Origin: Williamsia sp.
GTDB taxonomy: Bacteria > Bacteroidota > Bacteroidia > Chitinophagales > Chitinophagaceae
NCBI GenBank assembly: GCA_015069695.1
Contig: JADCRZ010000009.1
Span: forward strand, 124,001-188,000
Length of the DNA stretch: 64,000 nt
Direction of reading: 5' to 3'
Shown: in pieces, positions 51,867 to 60,164 of the stretch
Layout: every line of letters begins with the position of its first letter
How positions within the stretch are numbered: position 1 is the first letter of the stretch
The notes under the pieces: generated by a model
Database searches by the model: none
Told to the model about the DNA's origin: nothing
What the model saw: only the letters and a program-made list of their open reading frames with translations
Translations under genes and position numbers: made by a program

Positions 51867-52091
51867 ATGAACGACCACCAGCTGCTTGAATTGATCGACA
51901 ACTACATGGCGGGAAAGGCATCCGGAGAAGAAATCAGGCAATTACAGGCATGGCTGGACGCATTGAACGATCGCCCTTCTCCCTTGTCTTCCCTGTCGCA
52001 CCAGGAGCTGGAAACAATGGCCGGTAAAATGTTTTCTGTGATAAACAGTACGCTTGATGCACAGCCGAATGGAGAGGATGCTCTGGTGTAA
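51867..52091 (+). CDS. Short protein resembling the N-terminal segment of FecR anti-sigma factors
   Basis: The ATG at 51867 gives a 74-residue protein (a TTG at 51861 is also possible). MNDHQLLELIDNYMAGKASG and the segment SHQELETMAGKMFSVINSTL match the cytoplasmic sigma-binding part of FecR proteins, but the membrane helix, the FecR domain and the C-terminal domain are all absent. The reading frame ends normally, and it lies 9 bp after the esterase gene and 3 bp before a repeat element. It is either a truncated relic whose 3' part was lost when the repeat arose, or a small soluble sigma-binding protein. The nearest sigma factors are 3.7 kb upstream and 4.3 kb downstream. Confidence 0.6.
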   Translation: MNDHQLLELIDNYMAGKASGEEIRQLQAWLDALNDRPSPLSSLSHQELETMAGKMFSVINSTLDAQPNGEDALV

Positions 52092-52094
52092 CAG

Positions 52095-52226
52095 TTGTCT
52101 GAACCTTGATTTACAGGATTTTTGGGATGCGGAGACTCGCCTGGGAAGGTGGGTGAAACACAGCGTAACACACCCGCAACCTCCAATCCTGTAATCCGTG
52201 GATCCGTGTAATCCTGGTTCAAGACA
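52095..52226 (+). repeat. Dispersed intergenic repeat element with imperfect terminal inverted repeats, copy 2
   Basis: The left end TTGTCTGAACCTTGATTTAC is shared exactly with 46801-46820. The right end, read on the other strand (GTCTTGAACCAGGATTACA), resembles the left end, so the ~130-bp unit has imperfect terminal inverted repeats with inner ACAGGAT/ATCCTGT blocks. It contains no reading frame. It occupies the whole gap between the convergent FecR-like stub and the response regulator, starting 3 bp after one stop and ending 4 bp before the other. It is MITE-like or REP-like; it may also terminate both transcripts. Confidence 0.72.
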
Positions 52227-52230
52227 TCAA

Positions 52231-52998
52231 TCAGGTTTTTGTTTTGTTGGAATGAATGTACTCAAATGGTGTAAGGCCAAACTGTTTTTGAAAATTGCGG
52301 ACAAAAATACGGACGGAGCTATAGCCTGCTATTTCTGAAACGGTGTGGATGTTGTGCGATTCCGCCAGCAGTTCTGCGGCCCTTTTCAGCTTGGTGAGAT
52401 TGATCAGCTCATTGGGTGTTAAATCCGAAATGGCTTTGATTTTCCGGTAAAAGGTGGGCCGGCTCATGTTCATATACCGGGCCAGCCGCTCTACATCCAA
52501 TTCGGTTTCCTGCATGTGTTCCAGAATGATTTGCGTAAGGGCTTCCAGGAATTTTTCATCTTCTTTTGTATGTGCAATGCTTTTTACATGCGCAAAGGGA
52601 GAGTTGGCAAAATACGCCTTGATCTTGTTCCGGTTGGCCAGCAGGTTGGCGATCTGCATCTTCAGGTGCTTGGGTGAAAACGGCTTTTCTATATACGCAT
52701 CTGCACCCAGCTCAAGCCCCTCCAGCCTTGCCTGCAGCGTATCTTTTGCCGTTAGCAAAATAACCGGCAGGTGACTGAGTTCCACATCAGACTTGATCAG
52801 TTTACACAGCTCAAACCCATCCATCTGCGGCATCATCACATCGCTCACGATCAGCTGAACCGCGTGTTCCTTCAGGTATTCCAGCGCCTGCATGCCGTTG
52901 TATGTTTTTACAACTTCATACAGGTCTATCAGGTTGCTTTCAATAAAATCAAGTATTTCATTGTTATCATCTACAAGAAGTACTACAGGCTTTGTCAT
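52231..52998 (-). CDS. Response regulator with AraC-type DNA-binding domain
   Basis: The 255-residue protein has a receiver domain (about 1-125) with the acidic pair Asp10/Asp11, phosphoacceptor Asp53 (VSDVMMPQMD) and Lys105 (EKPFSP), and a C-terminal AraC helix-turn-helix domain (about 150-250: ELDVERLARYMNMSRPTFYR, AELLAESHNIHTVSEIAGYS, VRIFVRNFQKQFGLTPFEYI). The sequence class is that of the C-terminal part of Bacteroidota hybrid two-component (HTCS) proteins, here as a separate gene 26 bp after the propeller kinase. It should be phosphorylated by that kinase and activate genes for polysaccharide use; the SusCD operon starting at 56397 and the esterase/sulfatase genes are the nearest candidates. 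Its 3' end abuts a repeat element. Confidence 0.93.
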   Translation of the reverse strand: MTKPVVLLVDDNNEILDFIESNLIDLYEVVKTYNGMQALEYLKEHAVQLIVSDVMMPQMDGFELCKLIKSDVELSHLPVILLTAKDTLQARLEGLELGADAYIEKPFSPKHLKMQIANLLANRNKIKAYFANSPFAHVKSIAHTKEDEKFLEALTQIILEHMQETELDVERLARYMNMSRPTFYRKIKAISDLTPNELINLTKLKRAAELLAESHNIHTVSEIAGYSSVRIFVRNFQKQFGLTPFEYIHSNKTKT

Positions 52999-53024
52999 AT
53001 AACAAACAAGCAGCGTTTAATTGT

Positions 53025-56000
53025 TCAGGTTTGCCGGGGAAGTACAGGCAGGGTTAAGATAAACACGTTCATCTCTGTGTTCCCGCTGTCCAGTGTTAAA
53101 CTGCCTCCGTGCATCTCGGCCAATGAGCGGGCTAAAGTTAAGCCTATTCCTGTTCCCGGCTGTTTCGCGGTTTCCCTCGCGCGGTAGAAGCTTTTAAAGA
53201 TGGTTTCTTTGCTGTCGGGCGGAATAAGATAGCCATCATTTGCAAAAAGGAGCTGGTATGTATCGCTGTTTTCATCTGTACCTTTCAATGAAATCAGGGC
53301 TTTTGTTGCTGCATATTTAACGGCATTGTCCCATAAGTTGGAGATGATCTTGTTAAATGCTTCCGCGTCGATATAAGCCCAGAAAAATTTGGGAAAATCA
53401 ATGATCAGGTCTACTCCCTTTTGAGCAGCCACCGATTTAAAATTTGCATAATGATCCAGCAGCAGCTCCCCTAAATTTTCTTTTGAAAAGCTCAGCCTGA
53501 AACCATTCATTTCTGTCTTGCGGAAATCCAGCAGCTGGTTGCTGAGATGAAGAAGCCGGTCTGTATTCCGGTTCATGATCTCCAGGCTGTTCCTGATGGC
53601 CGGTATTTCATCGGCACGTTCCATGATGTTTTCCATCGGTCCTCTGATCAGGGTCAGCGGCGTACGGATTTCATGGGCCACATTGGTAAAGAATTCCATC
53701 TTGTCCCGGTAGTTCTCCCGTTCCTTTTCATATTCCATTTTTTCCAGGACCCGCCTATTTTTTTCTTTTGCCCGGTTGCTGAAGTGCCGGATAACAAGAT
53801 AAGCCAGCAAGCCAAGCGCGCCCGCATACAAGGCATAAGCCCACCAGGTTCTCCAGAGGGGCGGCAGGATCCGGATGGTTAAAACGGCCGGCTTTCCATA
53901 GCTTCCTGTATCATCGTTGAGGGCTTTTACCTGGAAGGTATACGTGCCGGGGTTCAGTTCCGTAAAATAAACTTTGCGGTTGGTTTGCAGATGGGTCCAT
54001 TCATTGTCCAGTCCATCCATCTTGTATGCATACCTGTTCATCGTCGGTGCCGTATAGCTCAGGGCAGCGAAATCAAGACTGAAGGTAGATTGGGCATAGG
54101 TCAGGGTAATGCTTTTTGCAGCGGTGACCGAGGTTTTCAGGGGAGAATCTTTTTCGTCGATGGGTAGTTCCTTGTTGTGCACCTGAAAACCGGTTAAGAA
54201 AACCGGCGGCGCAAATAAATTGTTTTCAATCGAGTCAGGATTGAACGTGATCAATCCTTTTACGCTGCCAAAATACATCCGTCCTCTGGCATCCTTGTAT
54301 TTCGAGTTGTAGTTAAACTGATCTGTAAGCAGTCCGTGCGATTTTGTGTACACCCTTACTTTTCCTGTAGTAGGCGAGAAGCAGGCGAGGCCTCTGGAAG
54401 TGCTGACCCATAAATTCTTCCTGGCGTCTTCCAGAATGGAATAGGTAACGTTGGAAGGAAAACCGGCTGCTGTGGTAAAGCCTTCAAACCGGTCGTTTGC
54501 AGCGTCATACCTGCACAAGCCGCCTTCTGTGGCAAACCACATGGTTCCCCCGCTGTCTTCAAAAATCTGGTTGATCAGGTTGCTCAGCAAACCTGCGCGG
54601 TTGTTGGGTTGAAAACTGAATTGCTTGTAAATCCCCTTTTCTGTGTTAAAGCAAAATACGCCGTCGCCGTAAGTGCCTGCCCACAAGGTTCCATCCCTGT
54701 CTTCATACAGGGCCCGGTAGAAAACTTTGGGAACCTGGGTGATCAAAGCAAAATTGTCTTCCTGCGGAAGATATTTGTACAATCCCTTGTCTGTAGCAAC
54801 GATCAGCGTATCCTTTTTTGTTTTATAAAGACTGTAAATAAAATTGCTGCCAAGACTGGAATTGCGGGTGTTGTAGTGTTTCGTCTTCCTGCCGGTTTTT
54901 GCATCCAGCACATCAAGTCCGTGCAGGTAAGTGCCTACCCACACCTTCTCCCCGTCAACCAGCAACCCGTGAATGTTAGAATAAGAAATACTTTGTTGCG
55001 GGCTGCCGGTATGAAAGGTCTCAAAATGATCGGTGGCGGGATCAAACTTGTCCAGGCCGGCATCTTCGGTTCCGATCCACAGCTTGCCCCATCTGTCGTG
55101 ACAGATCTCACGGACCGCATTGCCGCTGATGGAGTTGATGCCGGTGCGGGGAAAATATTTTTTGAACAGGATGTGCTGTTTCGGATAGTAGTTGATGCCA
55201 CCAAAATAAGTTCCTGCCCAGATGCCGCCTTCCTTGTCCCTGCAAAGCGTGTGAACGATGTTGTCTGAAAGCGAGTAGGGGTCGTTCTGGTCCCTGACCA
55301 GGTGCCGGAATCTTCCGCTGGGCAGGTCGAGGATAAAGATGCCTGATTGCGTGGCGATCCAGTACTCGTTGGGGCGGGTAGCGATGATCTGCCGTACGAT
55401 CAGGTCTGTTTGATCGGTGTTCAGGGTCAGGATGTCTTTGTAGGTAGCGCAGCGGATGTCAAAAGATTTCAGGCCCTGGTTGGATGTGCCAACAAGCAGC
55501 CAGCCTGTTCCTGTATCAAAGATAGATTCTATCCAGGTGGAGATCGCGGAGGGCGAGCGGGCAAACAGGTTGTACTCGGTAAAGTTTTCCTGGATGCTGT
55601 CGTACCGGGCAATGGTGCCTGTAGCCGTAGCCATCCAGAGTGTATTGTCTTTTGTGAGACAGTAGGAGGTAACTTCTTTTCCGATCCTGAATTTTTTCAG
55701 CACCTGGGAAGCCATGTTATACCGGTAAAGCGTATACAGGGAAATATACCAGACGTTGCCGCCGGTAACGCGTACATTTCTGATGGCCCGGTTGCCGGCC
55801 ACGTGAAGCTGGCTGAACCGCTCGGTTTTGCCATCATAGCTAAAGATCCCTTTTTCTGTTCCGACCCATATCTGATTGCGCTCGTCTTCGCAAATGCTTA
55901 AAACGCCGTTGCTCCCGATGCTGTGCGGATCGGCCGGGTCTGTTCTGAAAATTTTAAAGGAAAGACCGTCAAAGCGGTTGAGGCCATCGCGGGTGCCGAA

Positions 56001-56165
56001 CCACATAAAGCCCTGGTGATCCTGCAGGCTGCACAGCACGGCATTGTTAGACAGGCCATCTTCAACCTGGTAGTGGGTGAAATAATAAGGCTGGCAATAA
56101 GCCTTGTGGCCGCAAACAAGCAGGGCCAGGTATAACAACAGGAATTTTATGATACGGGTTGGCAT
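53025..56165 (-). CDS. Propeller-domain membrane sensor histidine kinase (HTCS-type, lacking fused receiver)
   Basis: The 1046-residue protein has a signal peptide, then two periplasmic seven-bladed propellers made of reg_prop repeats (QVEDGLSNNAVLCSLQDHQG, GFMWFGTRDGLNRFDG and many later copies), a Y_Y_Y beta-sandwich (about 690-785) and one membrane helix near 790-805 (WWAYALYAGALGLLAYLVI). The kinase core has His831 in NVAHEIRTPLTLI and an ATPase domain with GTGIGL. The G1 box reads ANDGYLIP instead of DNGxG, as in many HTCS kinases. Normal HTCS proteins continue with a receiver and AraC domain in the same chain; here the chain stops after the kinase and the regulator is encoded 26 bp downstream. 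The ligand is probably an oligosaccharide from the local target polysaccharide. Confidence 0.92.
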   Translation of the reverse strand: MPTRIIKFLLLYLALLVCGHKAYCQPYYFTHYQVEDGLSNNAVLCSLQDHQGFMWFGTRDGLNRFDGLSFKIFRTDPADPHSIGSNGVLSICEDERNQIWVGTEKGIFSYDGKTERFSQLHVAGNRAIRNVRVTGGNVWYISLYTLYRYNMASQVLKKFRIGKEVTSYCLTKDNTLWMATATGTIARYDSIQENFTEYNLFARSPSAISTWIESIFDTGTGWLLVGTSNQGLKSFDIRCATYKDILTLNTDQTDLIVRQIIATRPNEYWIATQSGIFILDLPSGRFRHLVRDQNDPYSLSDNIVHTLCRDKEGGIWAGTYFGGINYYPKQHILFKKYFPRTGINSISGNAVREICHDRWGKLWIGTEDAGLDKFDPATDHFETFHTGSPQQSISYSNIHGLLVDGEKVWVGTYLHGLDVLDAKTGRKTKHYNTRNSSLGSNFIYSLYKTKKDTLIVATDKGLYKYLPQEDNFALITQVPKVFYRALYEDRDGTLWAGTYGDGVFCFNTEKGIYKQFSFQPNNRAGLLSNLINQIFEDSGGTMWFATEGGLCRYDAANDRFEGFTTAAGFPSNVTYSILEDARKNLWVSTSRGLACFSPTTGKVRVYTKSHGLLTDQFNYNSKYKDARGRMYFGSVKGLITFNPDSIENNLFAPPVFLTGFQVHNKELPIDEKDSPLKTSVTAAKSITLTYAQSTFSLDFAALSYTAPTMNRYAYKMDGLDNEWTHLQTNRKVYFTELNPGTYTFQVKALNDDTGSYGKPAVLTIRILPPLWRTWWAYALYAGALGLLAYLVIRHFSNRAKEKNRRVLEKMEYEKERENYRDKMEFFTNVAHEIRTPLTLIRGPMENIMERADEIPAIRNSLEIMNRNTDRLLHLSNQLLDFRKTEMNGFRLSFSKENLGELLLDHYANFKSVAAQKGVDLIIDFPKFFWAYIDAEAFNKIISNLWDNAVKYAATKALISLKGTDENSDTYQLLFANDGYLIPPDSKETIFKSFYRARETAKQPGTGIGLTLARSLAEMHGGSLTLDSGNTEMNVFILTLPVLPRQT

Positions 56166-56396
56166 GGGGAATAATCTGGCAATCGGATGGGAAGCTTTCT
56201 GGCTTCAAATGTAAGCGGAAATCCGGGCAAAATGGGGGGCTGTTGAAATGAGACAAAACAGGTAAAAGATTGAAACAAAAAAACACCCCAATGCTCGAAT
56301 AAATAATTCTTTTTACAGAGCAGCCAATGAAAACAGGCCTACCTGAACAGCCTGAGTTTTCGCCACCTCCTTACAGATACAAAACAACGATCGCTT

Positions 56397-56948
56397 ATGG
56401 GAACAAGCTATACTATTTACAACAGGATGCCGGATGAGCAGCTCTTTAACCTTGTAAAAGAGGACAACAGAAGAGCCTTTGAAGAACTGTACAATCGCTA
56501 CTGGTTCTTATTGCTGGAACAAGCCTGCAAGCCGCTGCAATCAAAAGAAAGGGCACAGGATATTGTGCAGGAAATTTTTATCAGCTTATACCAGCGCCGC
56601 AAATCTATTGAACTGAGCGTATCGCTGAAGGCTTATCTGTGCAAAGCCTTAAAGTTTAAAGTGCTGAATGAGTTCCGGGCCCGGCTGGTACGAAACATCT
56701 ACCAGCAAGCTGTTTGTGCAGAAGGCAAAACCGATTTTGCAAGTCCCGTAGAAACAAAGGAGCTGGAGCAGGCCATCAACAGGTCGGTGGGCCGGCTGCC
56801 GGAAAAATGCAGGAAGGCTTTTTTGCTGAGCCGCCAGGAAAATCTTTCCTACAAAGATATTTCGGGCGAGCTGGACATTTCCGTGAGCACGGTAGAAAAG
56901 CATATCAGCAAAGCCTTGAAGCTGATCCGCTTCCAGCTGAACTGCTGA
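56397..56948 (+). CDS. ECF RNA polymerase sigma factor upstream of a SusC gene
   Basis: The 183-residue protein has region 2 at about 15-85 (NRRAFEELYNRYWFLLLEQA, SKERAQDIVQEIFISLYQRR) and region 4 at about 120-180 (AINRSVGRLPEKCRKAFLLS, DISVSTVEKHISKALKLIRF). The start ATG at 56397 follows 231 bp of sequence divergent to the propeller kinase, which must contain both promoters. There is no FecR gene between it and the SusC gene 89 bp downstream, and that SusC lacks an STN domain, so the usual SusC-FecR-sigma relay cannot be formed from local parts. It may be controlled by transcription from the split HTCS or by a remote anti-sigma factor. Confidence 0.9.
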   Translation: MGTSYTIYNRMPDEQLFNLVKEDNRRAFEELYNRYWFLLLEQACKPLQSKERAQDIVQEIFISLYQRRKSIELSVSLKAYLCKALKFKVLNEFRARLVRNIYQQAVCAEGKTDFASPVETKELEQAINRSVGRLPEKCRKAFLLSRQENLSYKDISGELDISVSTVEKHISKALKLIRFQLNC

Positions 56949-57037
56949 AATCTGCCATCACACAAAAAAAATCCGGAAGAGCATGGAGGTTGCCGCTGCT
57001 TCAGGGTACTATCCTGTAACCACCAAACAGGCTCTCT

Positions 57038-60000
57038 ATGAAGTTCCCTGCATGTATCGCCAACAAAGAGTTGACAAGCACCCTGCCGCCGGGCAGGGAT
57101 CTTTTTGCCGGAAGAGCAGCGGCCGTTTTTCTGATTTTCTTCTTCGCCGCAGCAACTGCCTTCCCGCAAGCAGGGTGGCAGGTATCCGGAAGGGTAACGG
57201 ACGACAAGGGCGGGGTGATCGAGCGGGCCACTATAACTGTCAGCAATACCCGAACTGCCACAACCACCAACGACAGGGGCGAGTTTTCCCTCCGGGTGAA
57301 CAGCGAGTCGGCGGTGCTGACGGTCAGCTATGTGGGCTATGCAACGCTCACGGTGCCGGTGGGCAACAAGCGGACCTTCTCCCTGCAACTGCTGCCCGAC
57401 GCATCAAAAAGCCTCAACGATATTGTAGTGGTTGGTTACGGAACCCAGAAAAAGGCTTCTGTGGTGGGCGCGATCGCCACGATAAAAGGAGATGAAGTGG
57501 TCAAGTCTCCTACCTCCAATCTAACGCAGGCGCTGGCCGGCCGGATAGCCGGGGTAACCACGGTTCAGCCTTCCGGCAAACCAGGCTTTGATGCAGCCAA
57601 TATCCTCGTCCGCGGCCAGTCAACCTTTGGCAATGCTTCTGCCATCATTGTTGTAGATGGAATTGAGCGCCCTACTTTTGGCGACATCGATCCCAACGAA
57701 ATAGAATCGTTCAACGTGCTTAAGGATGCTTCGGCTACCGCTGTATACGGCATCCGGGGTGCCAATGGCGTCATCGTCGTTACCACCAAGCGGGGCACGC
57801 AGGGAAGAGCCCAGATCTCTTACAACGGAAATGCAAGCCTGCAAACCGCTTCCGGCATCCCGCCCATCCTGGATGCTTACAACAGCGCTTTTTTAAAGAA
57901 CGAAGCGCTGGCCAACAACGGCAGTGCACCCATGTTCACCAACGAAGAGCTGCAAAAGTTCAAAGACCATTCCGATCCCATCTGGTATCCGGATGTAAAC
58001 TGGTACAAGGAAATTGTCCGCAGCGCCTATCCGCAAACACAGCACAACATCAACATACGGGGTGGTGGTAAAGTGGCATCGTATTTTGTTTCGGCCGGTT
58101 ACCTGTACCAGGATGGCATGACAAAAGACTTTGGAAAGCCCAAAGGCTCGCGCTCGGTAAACAACTACACCCGGTACAATATCCGCTCCAACCTCGACCT
58201 GAATTTAAGTCCTGACCTGCGCGTGGGCGTAACGCTCGGCGGCTTGCTGGGAAAGGCATATTCACCGGGCAATACCAGCTTTGGGGATATCGGCTTTGTG
58301 CTGGCAGACGTGATCAAAATACCCAGCTATGCCATGCCGGTAGAGATACCCGGCGTCGGCTATACATCGGCTCCTTCTGTCGGGCTCAACCTGCTCAGTC
58401 CGATTGCCCTGCTGGTGAACGATGGATTTCAGATCAATGAAAGCAACAACATCGAAAGCAAGTTCGACCTCAACTATAAAATGGGCCGGCTGGTACCCGG
58501 TCTTTCTTTCCGGGGCACGGTTTCTTTTGATTCTTATTCCACCACCATCACCCAATCAGCCAACGGATACCGGACCTACGATATCCTGGACAGAAGAAAT
58601 AAAATTTATGGCGTCTCTCCGCTGCACCAGACAGAAAGCTATTCTTCCACGATTACGGTGAATACCAACGGTGGCAACATCAACAACAACAATATTACCA
58701 CCAACATACAAACAGGCTTTGACTACAACCGCCAGTTTGCCGGCAAGCACAATGTAACCGGACTTGTACTCGCTACCCGCCAGGCCCGGCAATCAACCGG
58801 CAGCGATGCCGTGCGTGCAGTACAGGGCGTGGTGGGCCGCGTAACCTACAATTTTGACAACCGCTATTTTATTGAAGCCAGCGCGGGTTACAACGGTTCT
58901 GAAAATTTTGCCGCAGGAAAACGCTATGGTTTTTTCCCGGCCTTTGCCGGTGGTTATACCATCAGCAACGAAAAGTTCATGGAAGGCCTTACCTGGATCG
59001 ATGTGCTGAAGATCAGGGGCTCATATGGTCAATCGGGCAATGATGCGATTGGTGGCAACCGCTTTTTATATCTCAATGATTACGCCATCAGCGGCAATGC
59101 GCAATTCGGTGATCCCAACTCCATCGCCAACTATCCGCTGGTGATCCACTCCCGGATCGGCAACCCGGATGTGACCTGGGAAAAAACAACCAAAAGCAAT
59201 ATCGGACTGGACGCCAGTTTTGGCAAGGGTTTGCTGAGCTTAACAGTGGATGTTTTTGATGACCTCAGAAAAGACATTCTCGTCACCAACCCGCAATCCA
59301 GGCTCACCCAGTACGGCGAACCATTCCCGGCGGTGAACGTAGGCAAGGTATACAACAAAGGGTATGAACTGGAAGTAGGTCATCGCTATAAGATCGGTCC
59401 GGTTACCTACGGTGTTACCGCCCTTGTTTCTTTTAACCGCAACGTGATCCTGAACATCGATGAACCCAATGGCCGTCCTGATTACCAGAAACAGGCCGGT
59501 AAAAGGATCGGGCAGTTTGTGGGTTACCTGGCAGATGGTTTTTATCAATCGGCGCAGGACATTGCCAGCTCGCCCGTCAACACCCTGGGCAAGGTAATAC
59601 CCGGCGACCTGAAGTTCAAGGATTACAACGGCGACAAACAAATCAACCCGGACGACCGGGTACCCATCGGGTATTCAACGGTGCCGGAATACAATTACAG
59701 CGTGCGGCCAAACATCTCCTGGAACGGCTTTACACTGGAACTTCTTTTCCAGGGTGCGGCCCATGTAAGCTCGAACGTGATCCTGACGGAAAATTCTGCG
59801 GGACAGCAGATGTATACGTTTATGCTTAACCGCTGGACGCCCGATAAGGCTGCTACAGCCACCTGGCCCGCCCTGCATGCCCTGGGCAGTCCGTTTGTAA
59901 GTTACCAGACCAACAGTTACCTGCTGCAGAATGCCGCCTACTGGAAGCTCCGCAATGCCCAGCTGGCCTGGCTTGTTCCGGCCCGCTGGGTCAAGTCGCT

Positions 60001-60148
60001 GCGGATGTCTTCGCTGCAGGTGGCACTGAGCGGACAGAACCTCCGCACCTGGACGCCCTACAGGTTTGGCTACGATCCCGAACTGGGCGGCAATGCCAAT
60101 TACCCCACGCCCCGGATATTCAACTTCTCCGTAAATGCCAGGTTTTAA
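57038..60148 (+). CDS. SusC/RagA TonB-dependent outer-membrane transporter without STN domain
   Basis: The 1036-residue protein has an N-terminal hydrophobic signal (AAAVFLIFFFAAATAFPQA), then directly the carboxypeptidase-regulatory-like domain (WQVSGRVTDDKGGVIERATI), the TonB-box region (DIVVVGYGTQKKASVVGAIA), the plug (GKPGFDAANILVRGQSTFGN) and the barrel ending PRIFNFSVNARF. It lacks the STN domain present in the SusC at 26361-29663. It takes up oligosaccharides across the outer membrane together with the SusD encoded 16 bp downstream. Position behind an ECF sigma and near a split HTCS suggests substrate-controlled expression. Confidence 0.95.
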   Translation: MKFPACIANKELTSTLPPGRDLFAGRAAAVFLIFFFAAATAFPQAGWQVSGRVTDDKGGVIERATITVSNTRTATTTNDRGEFSLRVNSESAVLTVSYVGYATLTVPVGNKRTFSLQLLPDASKSLNDIVVVGYGTQKKASVVGAIATIKGDEVVKSPTSNLTQALAGRIAGVTTVQPSGKPGFDAANILVRGQSTFGNASAIIVVDGIERPTFGDIDPNEIESFNVLKDASATAVYGIRGANGVIVVTTKRGTQGRAQISYNGNASLQTASGIPPILDAYNSAFLKNEALANNGSAPMFTNEELQKFKDHSDPIWYPDVNWYKEIVRSAYPQTQHNINIRGGGKVASYFVSAGYLYQDGMTKDFGKPKGSRSVNNYTRYNIRSNLDLNLSPDLRVGVTLGGLLGKAYSPGNTSFGDIGFVLADVIKIPSYAMPVEIPGVGYTSAPSVGLNLLSPIALLVNDGFQINESNNIESKFDLNYKMGRLVPGLSFRGTVSFDSYSTTITQSANGYRTYDILDRRNKIYGVSPLHQTESYSSTITVNTNGGNINNNNITTNIQTGFDYNRQFAGKHNVTGLVLATRQARQSTGSDAVRAVQGVVGRVTYNFDNRYFIEASAGYNGSENFAAGKRYGFFPAFAGGYTISNEKFMEGLTWIDVLKIRGSYGQSGNDAIGGNRFLYLNDYAISGNAQFGDPNSIANYPLVIHSRIGNPDVTWEKTTKSNIGLDASFGKGLLSLTVDVFDDLRKDILVTNPQSRLTQYGEPFPAVNVGKVYNKGYELEVGHRYKIGPVTYGVTALVSFNRNVILNIDEPNGRPDYQKQAGKRIGQFVGYLADGFYQSAQDIASSPVNTLGKVIPGDLKFKDYNGDKQINPDDRVPIGYSTVPEYNYSVRPNISWNGFTLELLFQGAAHVSSNVILTENSAGQQMYTFMLNRWTPDKAATATWPALHALGSPFVSYQTNSYLLQNAAYWKLRNAQLAWLVPARWVKSLRMSSLQVALSGQNLRTWTPYRFGYDPELGGNANYPTPRIFNFSVNARF

Positions 60149-60164
60149 CCCAAGACTATCTTGT

